Counted from the first letter of the stretch, positions 10,341-22,329 are shown. The stretch: DNA of 64,000 nucleotides from Sinotaia quadrata (GCA_028829895.1 CM054181.1:3992501-4056500); one strand, 5' to 3'. A program made the numbers and translations. The notes: generated by a model not told the origin, from the letters alone.

Positions 10341-13300
10341 TCTAAAAATTTTTTTTTAAAGATGTTTAATACCCAGATTCTATCAACAGATGTATCTTGT
10401 TGCTAAATTTACTAGAAACAAAATCAGTAGAAATTATCCTGGAAAAATGGCTGGAGGGCCGTAATTGTGCATTGTGACCTGAAAACCAAGGACTAAGAAA
10501 TGTCACCAAAGCTGTGTTGGAAAAAATACCTGTTTGGTGCAAACTGGCCATCTTTCCTGATTAGGGAACTTTATTGAAGTGGTAAGTTAACAGAATTAAT
10601 GTTTCTATTTTAAATTGTGAAGTTCAACCGTATTGTCTTAATTATTTTTTACACATTTTAATACACCCTGCACTGGTGTTGCAATATATTTTGATATAAT
10701 ATGTTTGTATTTTTTTAAAGAATAAATTAAATGATGTGTGAGTGGGGTAAAATATCTGTTGCAAAAATTCATGAAACATCTGAAATGTATAATAGTTAGG
10801 TGTGATTTTATTAAGTTTTATCTAAATAATTGAGTGAAGAAGTCTTCATACAATAACTGCATTATCATATTTAACTGAATTGATTCATTGAAAGGGTTAA
10901 CAAAGTGATAATAAAGTGAAAAGTGCATCTAATAAAGTATGCATAGTTACAAATAAAAATATATCACTGTATGTGTTTCATTGCCAATGATTTGTTTACA
11001 AATGATTATGAGAAAGCAAGGTGCACACTCCAACAATCAGAACATTTATCTGACCTCTGACCTCAATACTGAGGTAGAAAATGAGACACTCTCATTTAGT
11101 CTGTGTTCTAAATGGAAAAGAATGTAATTTGAATATTTTTTATTAATTTATTTTCTTTTATTAAAGATTTTATTATTAATGCATGTATTCCAAATATCAA
11201 TATGTTTGGATGATTTTATAATTATAATTAATTATATTGTTTACAAAATATTATGCTTTTAATTTAATTTTAAAACTGTTTAAGTATTTTGAGCAAAATT
11301 TAAACTAATTAATAGCTTAAGGTGGATGTAAAAGTTGAAATCTAATAATATTAATACAATGTGCTCTCTCTATAATGATATTATTAGGACTTTGTGACTT
11401 TACAAAGTATCACTATATGTTTGTCTTTTTTTAGTACTATAAAATTTAGACATTATTTACATTGTGGAATTTATGTTTTAATTTCTCTCTGATTTTTGTT
11501 GAAAACAATTTTCAGTGTTTCATTTGCATTCTTGTGAAGGCACTTAAAGATGTATGAACTCATATAATTTTATCTTTATACTTATTTAACTTAATAAAAG
11601 GAATTATAAAAAATGCATCAAATTATAGAGGCCAGGGAGAATTGTGATGCAACCTCCTTGAAGTTTCTTGACTAATTCATCATGGATAAACTTAGAGATG
11701 TCATTAAACAAAGCACAAGAGCTGATGATTATTTTAATAATGTGTTTGTGGAAAAACTTTACTACTTTTACTTCATTAGTCAAATAGTGCATTATTGGAA
11801 TTCATAGTGTTTTTTTTAAAAAAAAATGTTATGAAAATAATATAAACCTTTTTTATAATTGCTTGCTTCACCAGTGACTTTTTAAAAGATAATTTGTAAC
11901 ATGTGTCTTTGCTTCATTTTTTTAATTTTAGAAGCTGTATGACAAAACAAAGATGGAAGATGTGCCATCGACCATCAGGATAAACTAGGATTGCTATGTA
12001 ATATTTTTCTTCTGTTATTTCACTTTATTTTTCAATAGTCAGAGAATGTGTTCATCTTCAAGTCATTCTGAAAGCAGTGCGAGTATAACTAAAGCCATGT
12101 TCCCCTCTGTTTTGAACCATTCACAATTCTCCCAAAGTCAGATCTGCCCAAATCAAGCCACTACATGAACCCCTAATTGGGATTCAAGTGTTCATCGCTC
12201 AAGACTGCCGCTGCCAATTGTACCTACCAGTTTTGGTTCTAATGAATCATCTCATTCAGGTACATTTTTATTTTACACTTATTAAATATTTAAACCTACC
12301 AGTTTTGGTTCTAACGAATCATGTCATTCAGGAACATTTTTACATTTATTAAATATTTAAACCTACCAATTTTGGTTCTAATGAATCATCTCATTCAGGA
12401 ACATTTTTACATTTATTAAATATTTAAACCTACCAGTTTTGGTTCTAACGAATCATCTCATTCAGGAAATTTTTAATTTACAGTTATTAAATATTTAAAC
12501 CTACCAGTTTTGGTTCTAACGAATCATCTTATTCAGGAACATTTTTATTTTACAGTTATTAAATATTTAAACCTACCAGTTTTGGTTCTAACGAATCATC
12601 TCATTCAGAAACATTTTTAATTTACAGTTATTAAATATTTAAACCTACCAGTTTTGGTTCTAACGAATCATCTCATTCAGGAACATTTTTATTTTACAGT
12701 TATTAAATATTTAAACCTACCAGTTTTGGTTCTAACGAATCATCTCATTCAGGAACATTTTTATTTTACAGTTATTAAATATTTAAACCTACCAGTTTTG
12801 GTTCTAACGAATCATCTCATTCAGGAACATTTTTAATTTACAGTTATTAAATATTTAAACCTACCAGTTTTGGTTCTAACGAATCATCTCATTCAGGAAC
12901 ATTTTTATTTTACATTTATTAAATATAGTGCAGCTAAGTGGTACGTTTTACTTGATTAACTGCAATATATAATAATAATAATACAAATATAATACCGATT
13001 CTTTTCATTGAGATAATCTGTACACACATCTCAGCAAATATCTTCATTTGCTTCTTCATTAATCCTAAAATTTTAACAGCATGAAGTCATGAGTGTGAGA
13101 AGTCTTATCTAAAAGTGAAATAACATGTATTTTGTGTGTGCATGGACTTGTGAATTGATATGTACTAAACCATGTTGATTTCATTTTCTGTTCAGAATTT
13201 GGCAGAAACATTTTTCATTTTCGAATGACATTAAAACAAGGCAAATAAAAGGATCGATGTTCGAATTAGACAATAAATATTCTGGTAAACTCTAATAAAA

Positions 13301-13922
13301 TTATAACTATTTAGTTTAGCATGAGTTTTATTTCTAAGTATACCAAAATATTAATTTTCATGATAATATTTTTTAAAGTATAAAATCTTTTCCCCAGTTT
13401 TATTTCAAGTCAGAAATAATTCTACCTAATGTTTAAGATGTTTAAGAATTAATAACAAGAGTGCACACAATGATTTGACTTACTCAATAAATAGTACAGT
13501 ATACAGGAAGACATTATATTTTAAAATATTTTGTTAGTCGATTTTATTTAGTCATTAGTTCAAAAGTAAATCAAATAAACAGTTATGGCATTTGTGTTTC
13601 AGTTTGAAATTATTTAATTTTCATGAGTAATTTTAAGGCTTTTATTCTATCTATTCCAGTTCATTACTATGTCAATAATTTCTTCACATTAATGCCAAAT
13701 TATTTTGGTGTTTTTAAATTAAATTAGATACATTTAAAACTTTATTTTAAAAAATCCACATATGGTAAAAGTCAAGCATGTTTAACCACATTCTTCATAT
13801 TTAACTTAGAATCAAGAACTATCATTTTCAAACGAAGCTGTTGCAAGCTAGACATGCACTCCATGGTTGACATTTTGGGAACACAGGACAAATGGGAGTT
13901 TGTTCTAAGTGGTACAAAGTAA
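10341..13922 (+). pseudogene. Probable decayed multi-exon gene, identity unknown
   Basis: Several exon-like pieces chain together in phase on the plus strand. The proposed exons are 11932-11997, 12039-12259, 13196-13240 and 13810-13922. Acceptors are AG after pyrimidine-rich tracts. Donors are GT except a GC at 13241. Phases fit at every junction (AT|T, G|AA, G|AA), and the last exon ends TAA at 13920-13922, next to AATAAA. The reading looks coding: a Ser-rich part (MCSSSSHSESSAS), then LPLPIVPTSFGSNESSHS, and a C-terminal part with DMHSMVDILGTQDKWEFVL. Two in-frame stops, TAA at 11981 and TGA at 12166, break it. A further candidate exon (about 10352-10582, donor GTAAGT at 10583) also has stops. 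I do not recognise the family. It may be a pseudogene, a non-coding RNA descended from one, or a gene with different true exon limits. Confidence 0.38.
12219..12927. repeat. 72-bp minisatellite, about 9.6 copies, seeded at an exon edge
   Basis: The unit holds CCTACCAGTTTTGGTTCTAA, CGAATCATCTCATTCAGGAA and an AT-rich spacer. The first copy contains the proposed exon end with ATTCAG|GTACAT at 12259/12260; later copies read ATTCAG|GAACAT. Because 72 is divisible by three, one frame stays open across the copies (12654-12836); this is not evidence of a protein. Confidence 0.95.
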
Positions 13923-14210
13923 TAAATGTCATTTATTTTATAATATTAATATTTGTTTTATTTTGTACTATACAGATTAAGCACTTATCAATTTCGGATC
14001 TGTGAATAAGGATGTTGTTTTTAGTAAGAGAATAATAAGAAAAATTTGAATATTTTAATCCTGGATAATACAGTGATACTTAAAATTATTGAATTGGTAC
14101 AGAGAATGCTTTTAATTTTATTCCATTATCTTGAACAGTTAAATAATCAGGGTGCAGATCTCTTCATAGAGAATGGTTTGGTTCTACTGTAATTTTTCAT
14201 GAGATTACAC
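12928..14210. other. AT-rich stretch between and after the last decayed exons
   Basis: Apart from the candidate exons at 13196-13240 and 13810-13922, no gene-like sequence is visible. Confidence 0.5.
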
Positions 14211-15640
14211 TCAAAGAACTTTTAGTTTGTCTGGAATTGCTTTAAATACATTTAAACAGACGAAGAAGGACGCCGGTGGCCAGCAAAGATGATCAAGCAT
14301 CAACTGAATCATGTCCTCAATGGGGTGGTTGAAAAATCTCCACTGCTGGTACTGCTGCTCATAGTTGTTGTTGTTGTCACTGCCCTTGTTGGTGGTGATT
14401 TCTACGGCATTGTTGGGGCTGCTGTTGTTGGCGCTGTTGTTGCAGTCTTGTGTCATGTCTGATGTGTTGAGGCAGTCTGTTTCTTCTTTTCTTTGCATTG
14501 AGCTCTCTTATCTGTTGCTCTCTGTTGCTCTTGACATTGAGCTCTCTTATCTGTTGCTGGCTCTCTGTTGCTGTTGACATTGAGCTCTCTTATCTCTTGC
14601 CGGCTCTGTTGCTGTTGACATTGAGCTCTCTTATCTGTTGCTGGCTCTGTTGCTGTTGACATTGAGATCTCATCTGTTGCTGGCTCTATTGCTGTTGACA
14701 TTGAGATCTCATCTGTTGCTGGCTCTGTTGCTGTTGACATTGAGATCTCATCTGTTGCTGGCTCTATTGCTGTTGACATTGAGCCCTCATATCTGTTGCT
14801 GGCTCTATTGCTGTTGACATTGAGCTCTCTTATCTCTTGCTGGCTCTGTTGCTGTTGACATTGAGCTCTCTCATCTGTTGCTGGCTCTATTGCTGTTGAC
14901 ATTGAGCCCTCATATCTGTTGCTGGCTATATTGCTGTTGACATTGAGCTCTCTTATCTGTTGCTGGCTCTGTTACTGTTGACATGGTTGTTTCTGTGAGT
15001 GGTGAGGGAGGGGGGACCTCCAACACCGTGGTGCCGTTTTCGAGGAATGCCTCAATTTCGACAATTGTTGTTGTTGTTGCCGCCGTCGATGATGCTCTTG
15101 GTGGCATCACTGGCAAACTTGAGACAGGTGGGGGCCTCGAGCACCCTTGCATACTCATCGAGGGCGGTCCTCATTTCAGATGGAATATCTGTACCGTTTT
15201 CAGTTTGACAAACTTTCCTTTCCTTTCTGTCGTTTTTGTCTGTGTGTTGGTGATTTTAAGTTGCTTCTTTTTCTCTTCATATTGTTTTTGTCGGTTATCT
15301 GGATTTTTTAAATTTGTCTTCGTTATTTGGGGACTTAGATCTGGATTTTTTTTCTCCGCAGACTGCTGCTCAACCACCTTTACTGGCCACCAGCACCTGC
15401 CTTCATGCATCCCAACACCGGGGACAGCCATGACGCCAACGCCAACAACAACAACGACGACATCATCAGTGAGAGGACGGGGGAGGGGGTGAACATCCCA
15501 GGTGCACGTACACGCCAAATCTGTACTTAACCTGAGCTAGCCTGAGCTCTATAAGACACCACCTCCCAACCCCAATCGCACTTTAGCCAATGGATTACCG
15601 GACTAAAATCCACCTTTGCTGGCCAGACACGTTTTGCAAC
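14211..15640 (-). pseudogene. Low-complexity coding-like relic (Gln/Asn-rich), frame broken
   Basis: Several overlapping minus-strand frames (15518-15171, 15158-14910, 14902-14453, 14498-14211) give Lys-rich, then Gln/Asn/Ser-rich, protein-like text interrupted by frame changes. One coherent piece, near 15190-15080, reads DIPSEMRTALDEYARVLEAP before an Asn run. Base composition is clearly less AT-rich than the neighbours. The motif TGGCCAGCAAAGGTGG or close variants occurs near 14275, 15385 (inverted) and 15615 (inverted), as expected of a rearranged mobile element. I do not recognise a family. An eroded transposon gene and a diverged host low-complexity protein are both possible. Confidence 0.3.
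14480..14985. repeat. 39-42-bp minisatellite, about 12 copies
   Basis: The unit is GTTGCTGGCTCTGTTGCTGT followed by TGACATTGAGCTCTCTTATCT, with a shorter GAGATCTCATCT subtype in the middle. Mixed unit lengths shift the frame between copies. Confidence 0.93.
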
Positions 15641-15900
15641 GGATGAGCGAACAGCAGCACTACACATAAATTCGTCACCAATATTCACAACTTACATCAG
15701 CCACCGACACCACAACGCTCAACAGGAACAAAATAAAACTTCAACGCCACAGACATAAGAAATAGGGGACACATGACTCAACAGGAACACAGCCACTTAA
15801 AAAAAAATCATCAACTGACGACAATACCAAGCAAACACAAAGACAAAACTCCAACAGTCACACCATCACCAGCGTTCCCCTAATACTCGTGAGGGAAGCA

Positions 15901-15956
15901 GGTCCCACTGGAGCACGTCTTATGATGAAATGATCCACGAAAGCTCCAGTGGGGAC
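15901..15956. other. Imperfect inverted repeat
   Basis: CCCACTGGAGC at 15904-15914 pairs with GCTCCAGTGGG at 15943-15953, giving an 11-bp perfect stem with a 28-base loop. Its role is unknown. It could be a transposon end or chance. Confidence 0.45.
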
Positions 15957-16591
15957 ATTAAAGTGTTAACTTAACAATACCACCATCTGTCTGAGTGTGT
16001 CTTGAAGAGCAGTGCTCTGTAGGAGAGAAAGCTGCTAGAAGTGTTCCTTCATTTCTGTCGCTGTTGCTGCCCGTTGGTGTGAAAGATTTGAACCTACCCC
16101 ATCACATATATCATAGTGCATACATTTTAATATACCTCGGAAATACCTTCAAGACAACACTTGTCAGAATTAAGTTATGTTTATTACACAATATAAAATA
16201 AATGCATCAGGCTAAAATGTTGAGTTTTTATAATAAGTATAATGCTATTTCTTTACTTTGTCTCATTTGGAATATAGGAAATGTACAGATATACCCCACA
16301 AATCCTGTCACTACAAATGTTGATTAACCTACTGACCCTATGACCTTAATTTGCGGACAGACCGATATAACAACGTTGTGTAAGAACTCTTTAGGAAAAT
16401 ACTGCTTCTGATAATCATGAGTGCAAGAACTGAAAAAAAACGTATATGTGGTCAAAGATTTAATATTCTTTTTTGATCAGTTTTTCGGTAAGAAGCAGCA
16501 AAAGTACCGTGATGTAAATTCTTTGAAACGTGATGAACTTTTAGTACAACAGAGAATACTAATTTTAATGTAACTGCTAAAAAAATAAAAA
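15957..16591. other. Intergenic; 3' side of the minus-strand cysteine-rich gene
   Basis: A plus-strand frame at 15995-16201 has no recognisable content. On the minus strand this is the expected 3' UTR; TTTATT (AATAAA on the minus strand) occurs at several places just below 16592. Confidence 0.4.
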
Positions 16592-19500
16592 TCAATCAAG
16601 GAGAGGATTGAATTCCGGTTTGAGATAACATTCTGTCTCAAGACCTGGACCGGTTGAGCGGCATTCCATTGTCGAGCTGCAACAGTCTTCGTCTCTCCGG
16701 CATGGGTCAGAAAAGTCCCTACAGAATTTAAGGGGATACCGCTGGTGCATGCATCTCTTGAAGGTTGTGTTCCTCCACGGTCTCCCCGGTCTCCTAGCGT
16801 TTTGTCTCTTCTTCGGCCTCAGGTTCGTGTCCCGTTTGCTTCTGTTAAATACAGGTTCCCCCTGCTCGCGTGAGACCCACAAGCAATGGTAGGGCTGGCA
16901 GCATTGAAAAGTTATTCTGCATTTAGAATAGTAGTTCTTGCATCTCCTCTTCCGGATTGGAAATGGATCTTCTGGAACTGGAACTAAAGGGGTCTGTTTT
17001 TTTGAGTACTGTTTTTCGCCTGAGTGATGCTCGATGTCTTTGCCAATTAATTTATTGGCTACTTCACTGATTTCTAAAACAAATCAATTCATTGGTTACT
17101 TCACTGATTTCTAAAACAAATCAATTCATTGGTTACTTCACTGATTTCTAAAACAAATCAATTCATTGGCTACTTCACTGATTTCTAAAACAAATCAATT
17201 CATTGGTTACTTCACTGATTTCTAAAACAAATCAATTCATTGGTTACTTCACTGATTTCTAAAACAAATCAATTCATTGGTTACTTCACTGATTTCTAAA
17301 ACAAATCAATTCATTGGTTACTTCACTGATTTCTAAAACAAATCAATTCATTGGCTACTTCACTGATTTCTAAAACAAATCAATTCATTGGTTACTTCAC
17401 TGATTCCTAAAACAAATTAATTCATTGGCTACTTCACTGATTTCTAAAGCAAATCAATTCATTGGATACTTCACTGATTTCTAAAACAAATTAATTCGTT
17501 GGTTACTTCACTGATTTCTAAAGCAAATCAATTCATTGGCTACTTCACTGATTTCTAAAACAAATTAATTCATTGGTTACTTCACTGATTTCTAAAACAA
17601 ATCAATTCATTGGCTACTTCACTGATTCCTAAAACAAATCAATTCATTGGTTACTTCACTGATTCCTAAAACAAATTAATTCATTGGTTACTTCACTGAT
17701 TCCTAAAACAAATCAATTCATTGGTTACTTCACTGATTCCTAAAACAAATTAATTCATTAGTTACTTCACTGATTCCTAAAACAAATTAATTCATTGGTT
17801 ATTTCACTGATTCCTAAAACAAATTAATTCATTAGTTACTTCACTGATTCCTAAAACAAATCAATTCATTGGTTACTTCACTGATTCCTAAAACAAATTA
17901 ATTCATTGGTTACTTCACTGATTCCTAAAACAAATTAATTCATTGGTTACGTCACTGATCTCTAAAACAAATTAATTCATCGGTTACGTCACTGATTTCT
18001 AAGACGTGTACAGTGATTGTCTTCCTTCAATAATTCTAGTCTAGTGATTAGATGGTTATTAATGTACGTTATAGAGCAGGGGTCTCAAACACATGACCAA
18101 TGGGTAGCAGACGGTCCGTCATGTATTATCCTGCAGGCCACGAAGCAATCAACTTTTTTCTTTTAAAACAGTAAGAGACAATATGGAATGAACAAGAGTG
18201 CATTATGAACAATCACAAAATATAACATCGGCTAACTTCAGTAACTTTAGGCCTAGGACTGTAACCTGAGCGGGACCAGTGTGGAATCAGTAGCATGAAG
18301 TAGGATAGATGCAACTTTATAATGACGGAAAAATTACGTGAGGCTGATCAAACATCCTCAAGGGACATAATTCTAATTCATTTTTTCTAATTGATAAAGG
18401 TTTTTGATGTGATTATTTATTATTATAACCTTCATCTCGATAATGGCTTCAACATCCAGTTCTATATCTAAGAAAAGAAAACTCAAGGAAGAAAAGGGAG
18501 TTTTCCAAGAAAAGTGGGAAAATATGTACTTTGTCACAGAGATCAAAGGCAAAGTTCAAAGTTCATCGCCAGTATTAAACAATTCTCAGTGAGACTTCTG
18601 ATGCAATCACTGGAAAAATGAGAGGAAAAAGTTCTGAAACTGAAAACAGCATTTTCCAAGGAAACAAATTTCTATTCAAACATTAACAAGTCAAGTACAT
18701 ATGCACTAAAAACAAGTTTCTTATTACGTGAAACGATTCCTAATCATCAAAGCCCTTTACATCGGTCCTTTACAGAAAGCCCTTTACATCGGTCCTTTAC
18801 AGAAAGCCCTTTACATCGGTCCTTTACAGAAAGCCCTTTACATCGGTCCTTTACAGAAAGCCTTTTTGTTAGAGAGTATCTTGTTAAGGCAAGTGAAATT
18901 TTATGTCCTGACAACAGACAAAGCCCTTTACAGAAAGCCTTTTTGTTAAAGAGTATCTTGTTAAGGCAAGTGAAATTTTATGTCCTGACAACAGACAAAT
19001 CTGTTTGAAGACATTTGTTATCCACTAAAACTGTTGCAAATAGAATTACTGAGCTTGCAAGCGATGTGAAGCAGCAACTTATTCAAAAGTTGCTTGAATT
19101 TGAATCATTTTCAAAAGCCTTGATGTTTCTGATGCTGCAAAGTGTGCAGTGTTTATGACTTTATCAAAGTTGTGGATGTCAATTTAAACATAACTGAAGA
19201 GTTGCTTGACTTGGTAGAAGTGAGGTACAGCAAACGGGACATGACGTATTTCAAGGACTAGACGCTAGCCTTAATGATTACTATATAATCATACATAGTT
19301 ATATACAGCATCTATTTAAAATCGTTTAATGGAGGACTAGACGTTAGCCTTAATAATGATAGATGGAAGCATGTTGCGGGCCTTGAGCAATCAAAATCGT
19401 TCTCGAGTGGCCCTCAGTGTGGTTTGAGTTTGAGACCCCTGTGTTAAACAATATTATTTTAGGCAACTCTAGTATAGTTTAGTGACTAAAGCATAATTAT

Positions 19501-22169
19501 ATTGTAAATGCAACGCCTAGTGGCAGCAAATTGTAAATTTCAAATGTTATTATATTTTATTCACAGAAATTAATATTACATGTAAATGTCATAATATTTT
19601 TAAAAATTAACTTAAAAAGCTTTTTAGTTACAGGCTGTAGTAAGTTTGTTTAACTTTGTTGATATCAAAATAATGCAGGTATAAATTGTACGTTCTAGGA
19701 TTACAGGTAAGAAAACTTTTAAAATATAGCTACTTTGAAAATTCAGCAAGTGCATATCCGAAAATTCAAACTGGAGCATTTCAGATTAAATATTTGTTTT
19801 AATTTTTAGCTTATGTATGTGCATTGTTATCATTAATGTGCAAACATAAAGACCCAATCAAAAAAAATCTTTGTTATAGCATTACAGCAAGATATTAACA
19901 TGTAAGGAACATATAGAATAGGTCTTATAAATCTTTAGTTATAATGTTACAGATAGATATTAACATAATGTACATGAAGAAAATAACCAATACATCTTTG
20001 TTATTTGGTTAAGCAAGATATTACCATGCAAGGTACATACATGATAGGTCCAGATAGAAATACATTTTAAAATCTTTAGTTATAATGTTAGGCCTACAGA
20101 TATTATCATGTAAGATACATGCAGAATAGCAGACGCCCCTCCCCCAAAAAAAAATAAAAAGAGGGAAAAAGGAAAATAAATAAATAAAATTAAATTTAAA
20201 AAATAAATAAATTTTAGAAAGTCAAAATGTGGCAGCCAAATAAGTTTCTATCAGTTTGACACTTAGCAAAGAGGACTGAAATGAAACCCACTAAAACTAA
20301 ACTAAATTACTAACAGTAATTGCTCAAATGTCATACGTTTTAAAATTTCTTTCTTAAGAGCAATCTTAAACATTAAATTATTGTCCATTCCAAGCTTAAA
20401 AAAGTATTAAAAATATTTATAAATCATGTGGCATTATGATTGTTTTATAGCTGTTACATGAGATCATGACAATTATTATCAGAAGTATAAATACTTAATG
20501 CATTAATCAAACAAAATTTAAAGCTTATTATTTCATTAATAAAAACGTCATAGGAATATAATAAACAATAAGTACTTTTCAAAAATTGCATTCTGGGAAG
20601 AGATTTCTAAACTTATTTATAACAGCTCATGTCAATGGCATGATGAATATACATGATTTTTAAAAAATCATGCCTAAGGTTTTCAGAGTTTGAAAATCCG
20701 AATCTGATAAATCTAAATTTCATACATCATATCTGTGACATAATTGCCAATTAATAAACAATTAATTAAGTCCAAAACTATAAAGATAAAAACCTGAGAG
20801 TGAATTAATATCAAAGCGCAAGACTGACAATAGTTTTGTTTGTGAATGTGCTTTTAAGCTTGTCTCATTAAGACAGCTAAATAAATTCATTATATTTTTT
20901 TAAATTTTAGTTTGTGAATACATTGCAAACCTATATAAAGTGTAATAAAATGTTGAATACTATTTAATCTGGATAATGAATTTTAAGCTTTTTGAAAAAG
21001 ATTAAAATAAATGAAAATCTGTTCTAAGATATGCTACTAATAAAAAAAACATGAATTACCTTACCAGTATAAAAAAAAAATACAAACGCTATGCAAAATG
21101 GAGTCGTTTTAAGTAAAGTGATCTGCGAGTCAACTGATAGTAATGCTAGATGTTTTCATGATTTAGAAAAATGTAAGTTGTAGAACTATAGCACGCTCTC
21201 CCTCCCTCCCTCTCTCTTATAAGCTGAAAGCATGCACTTACATTAACAAATAATGCAAATATAAACTAATTGGTATACATATTTACTTATTTGTTGAAAC
21301 CAGTATCTGATTATCAAGAACATCTCTAAATCTGCCAGCTCACTTTGAATTGTCTGTTTACCGAATTATTTCGACTCCAGACTATAAATTGTCTACAAAC
21401 ACACAGTCAGAATTATTTCGACTCCAGACTGTATAAATTGTCTACAAACACACAGTCAGAATTATTTCGACTCCAGACTGTATAAATTGTCTACAAACAC
21501 ACAGTCAGAATTATTTCGACTCCAGACTGTATAAATTGTCTACAAACACACAGTCAGAATTATTTCGACTCCAGACTGTATAAATTGTCTACAAACACAG
21601 TCAGAAAACGATCATAACTTTTACGACAAACGAAATGCCGATGAACAAATGACATCAAATGCCTAACAATCCGGATAGAACTGGAAAGTGTCCTCTTGCC
21701 ACCTTAAAGATGCTAAATGGATTATTAAAAGTTTGAATGGAAACAATGTTTACCCCCTGGTAGACACAGGGTAGTAGGGGTGGTGTGTCAGGGTGTTATT
21801 CAATGGGTTTTCAGTTTTCTATAATTGGGTTTTCTTCTAGTAGGAAAATTATTACAATTCAAGAAAACTATGACAGTCAAACGTCTGCCATTTTGATTGT
21901 TTGCTTTTGATTAAGTGACAAATCAAATTTAAATAAGGGCAACCCCACGCACCCAAAAGAACCTCCCACCCAGTTAAATTAAAGTACTAACCACAATAAA
22001 TTTCTTGCTGTTTAAAAGTTTTATTTCAGATCTGACATCTAAAAAGAAAATCTTACAGGAATTATTTACCTTCAGAGATTTTATCGTCTGTTGGATTCCC
22101 GGCCGTCTTTATCATCAGGGTCATGAGGGTAAACAAGGTCATCACAAGAAGTGGCGTCATTTTCGCCAT
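16592..22169 (-). CDS. Secreted precursor with two knottin-like cysteine modules (two exons)
   Basis: Exon 1 (22169-22070) starts at an ATG preceded by TTTCAGAGC, itself a likely acceptor for a 5' UTR intron. It encodes a typical signal peptide, a run of Met/Leu/Thr ending near KTAG, and stops at the donor GAAG|GTAAAT. Exon 2 (17073-16592) follows a TTTTAG acceptor in matching phase (G|AA). The predicted protein has 193 residues. After an acidic/basic propeptide comes an RKRR processing site, then C-x6-C-x5-CC-x4-C. A basic linker (KRD, KKR, RR) leads to a second module with C-x9-C-x6-C-x5-CC-x5-C-x10-C. Twelve cysteines in all. Repeated C-x6-C-x5-CC modules and dibasic sites suggest a processed extracellular peptide, hormone-like or defensive. 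I do not recognise the family. The intron contains a dead hAT element and an array copying the exon-2 acceptor. Confidence 0.75.
17054..18003. repeat. 37-bp minisatellite, about 26 copies, built on a splice acceptor
   Basis: The plus-strand unit is TTACTTCACTGATTTCTAAA ACAAATCAATTCATTGG (37 bp). Read on the minus strand, each unit carries the TTTTAG acceptor and the first bases (AAATCAGTGAAGTA) of exon 2 of the cysteine-rich precursor; the last unit is the real exon start. Copies nearest the exon keep TTTCTAAAAC, while distal ones mostly read TTCCTAAAAC, a sign of stepwise growth. Confidence 0.96.
18004..18076. other. Intron spacer between array and hAT element
   Basis: Unique sequence; nothing recognised. 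Confidence 0.4.
18077..19441 (+). mobile_element. Dead hAT-type DNA transposon with internal duplications
   Basis: The element starts CAGGGGTCTCAAACAC and ends GAGTTTGAGACCCCTG: short inverted ends of the type shared by a widespread hAT group related to BED-finger and GTF2IRD2-like transposases. Inside, from 18443, the frame begins MASTSSSISKKRKLKEE and continues with FQEKWENMYFV, which match the start of those transposases. A later piece, TKTVANRITELASDVKQQL (about 19023-19080), matches the next conserved block. Stops and frameshifts break everything in between. Two local expansions were superimposed: a 26-bp unit repeated four times near 18755-18860, and a duplicated segment near 18860-19000. 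The flanks do not give a clean 8-bp duplication, so the insertion is old. It lies in the intron of the minus-strand cysteine-rich gene. Confidence 0.8.
19442..21360. other. AT-rich intron sequence, no gene
   Basis: Part of the intron of the cysteine-rich precursor gene. Between about 19,840 and 20,120 a diverged 80-90-bp motif (TTAGTTATAATGTTACAG, AGATATTAACATGTAAG, GGTACATACA) recurs roughly four times. Nothing coding is seen. Confidence 0.5.
21362..21606. repeat. 49-bp minisatellite, about 5 copies
   Basis: The unit contains CAGAATTATTTCGACTCCAG and ACTGTATAAATTGTCTACAA. Copies are nearly identical. It lies within the intron of the cysteine-rich precursor, about 460 bp from exon 1. Confidence 0.95.
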
Positions 22170-22329
22170 GCTCTGAAATTAAAAAAAATATTCAAACAAT
22201 TTTATTTTAATTTGATACTGTTCACATCTGATAACAGCAATTAATATCATGTATCTATCATTTGTAGAGATTTCACTCATTGCTAAATTGTGGTTGTCTT
22301 TGTCAGCAGTGGTAGATAAGCAAGATCCT

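Noticed and set aside
12654..12836. Frame with perfect 24-residue repeats
   Set aside because: Product of the 72-bp array, with no start context or splice support.
15901..15956. Hairpin as a microRNA precursor
   Set aside because: The stem is only about 11 perfect pairs, and there is no extended duplex.
18728..18949. Repetitive KALYIGPLQ frame as a gene
   Set aside because: It is a 26-bp expansion inside the dead hAT transposon.
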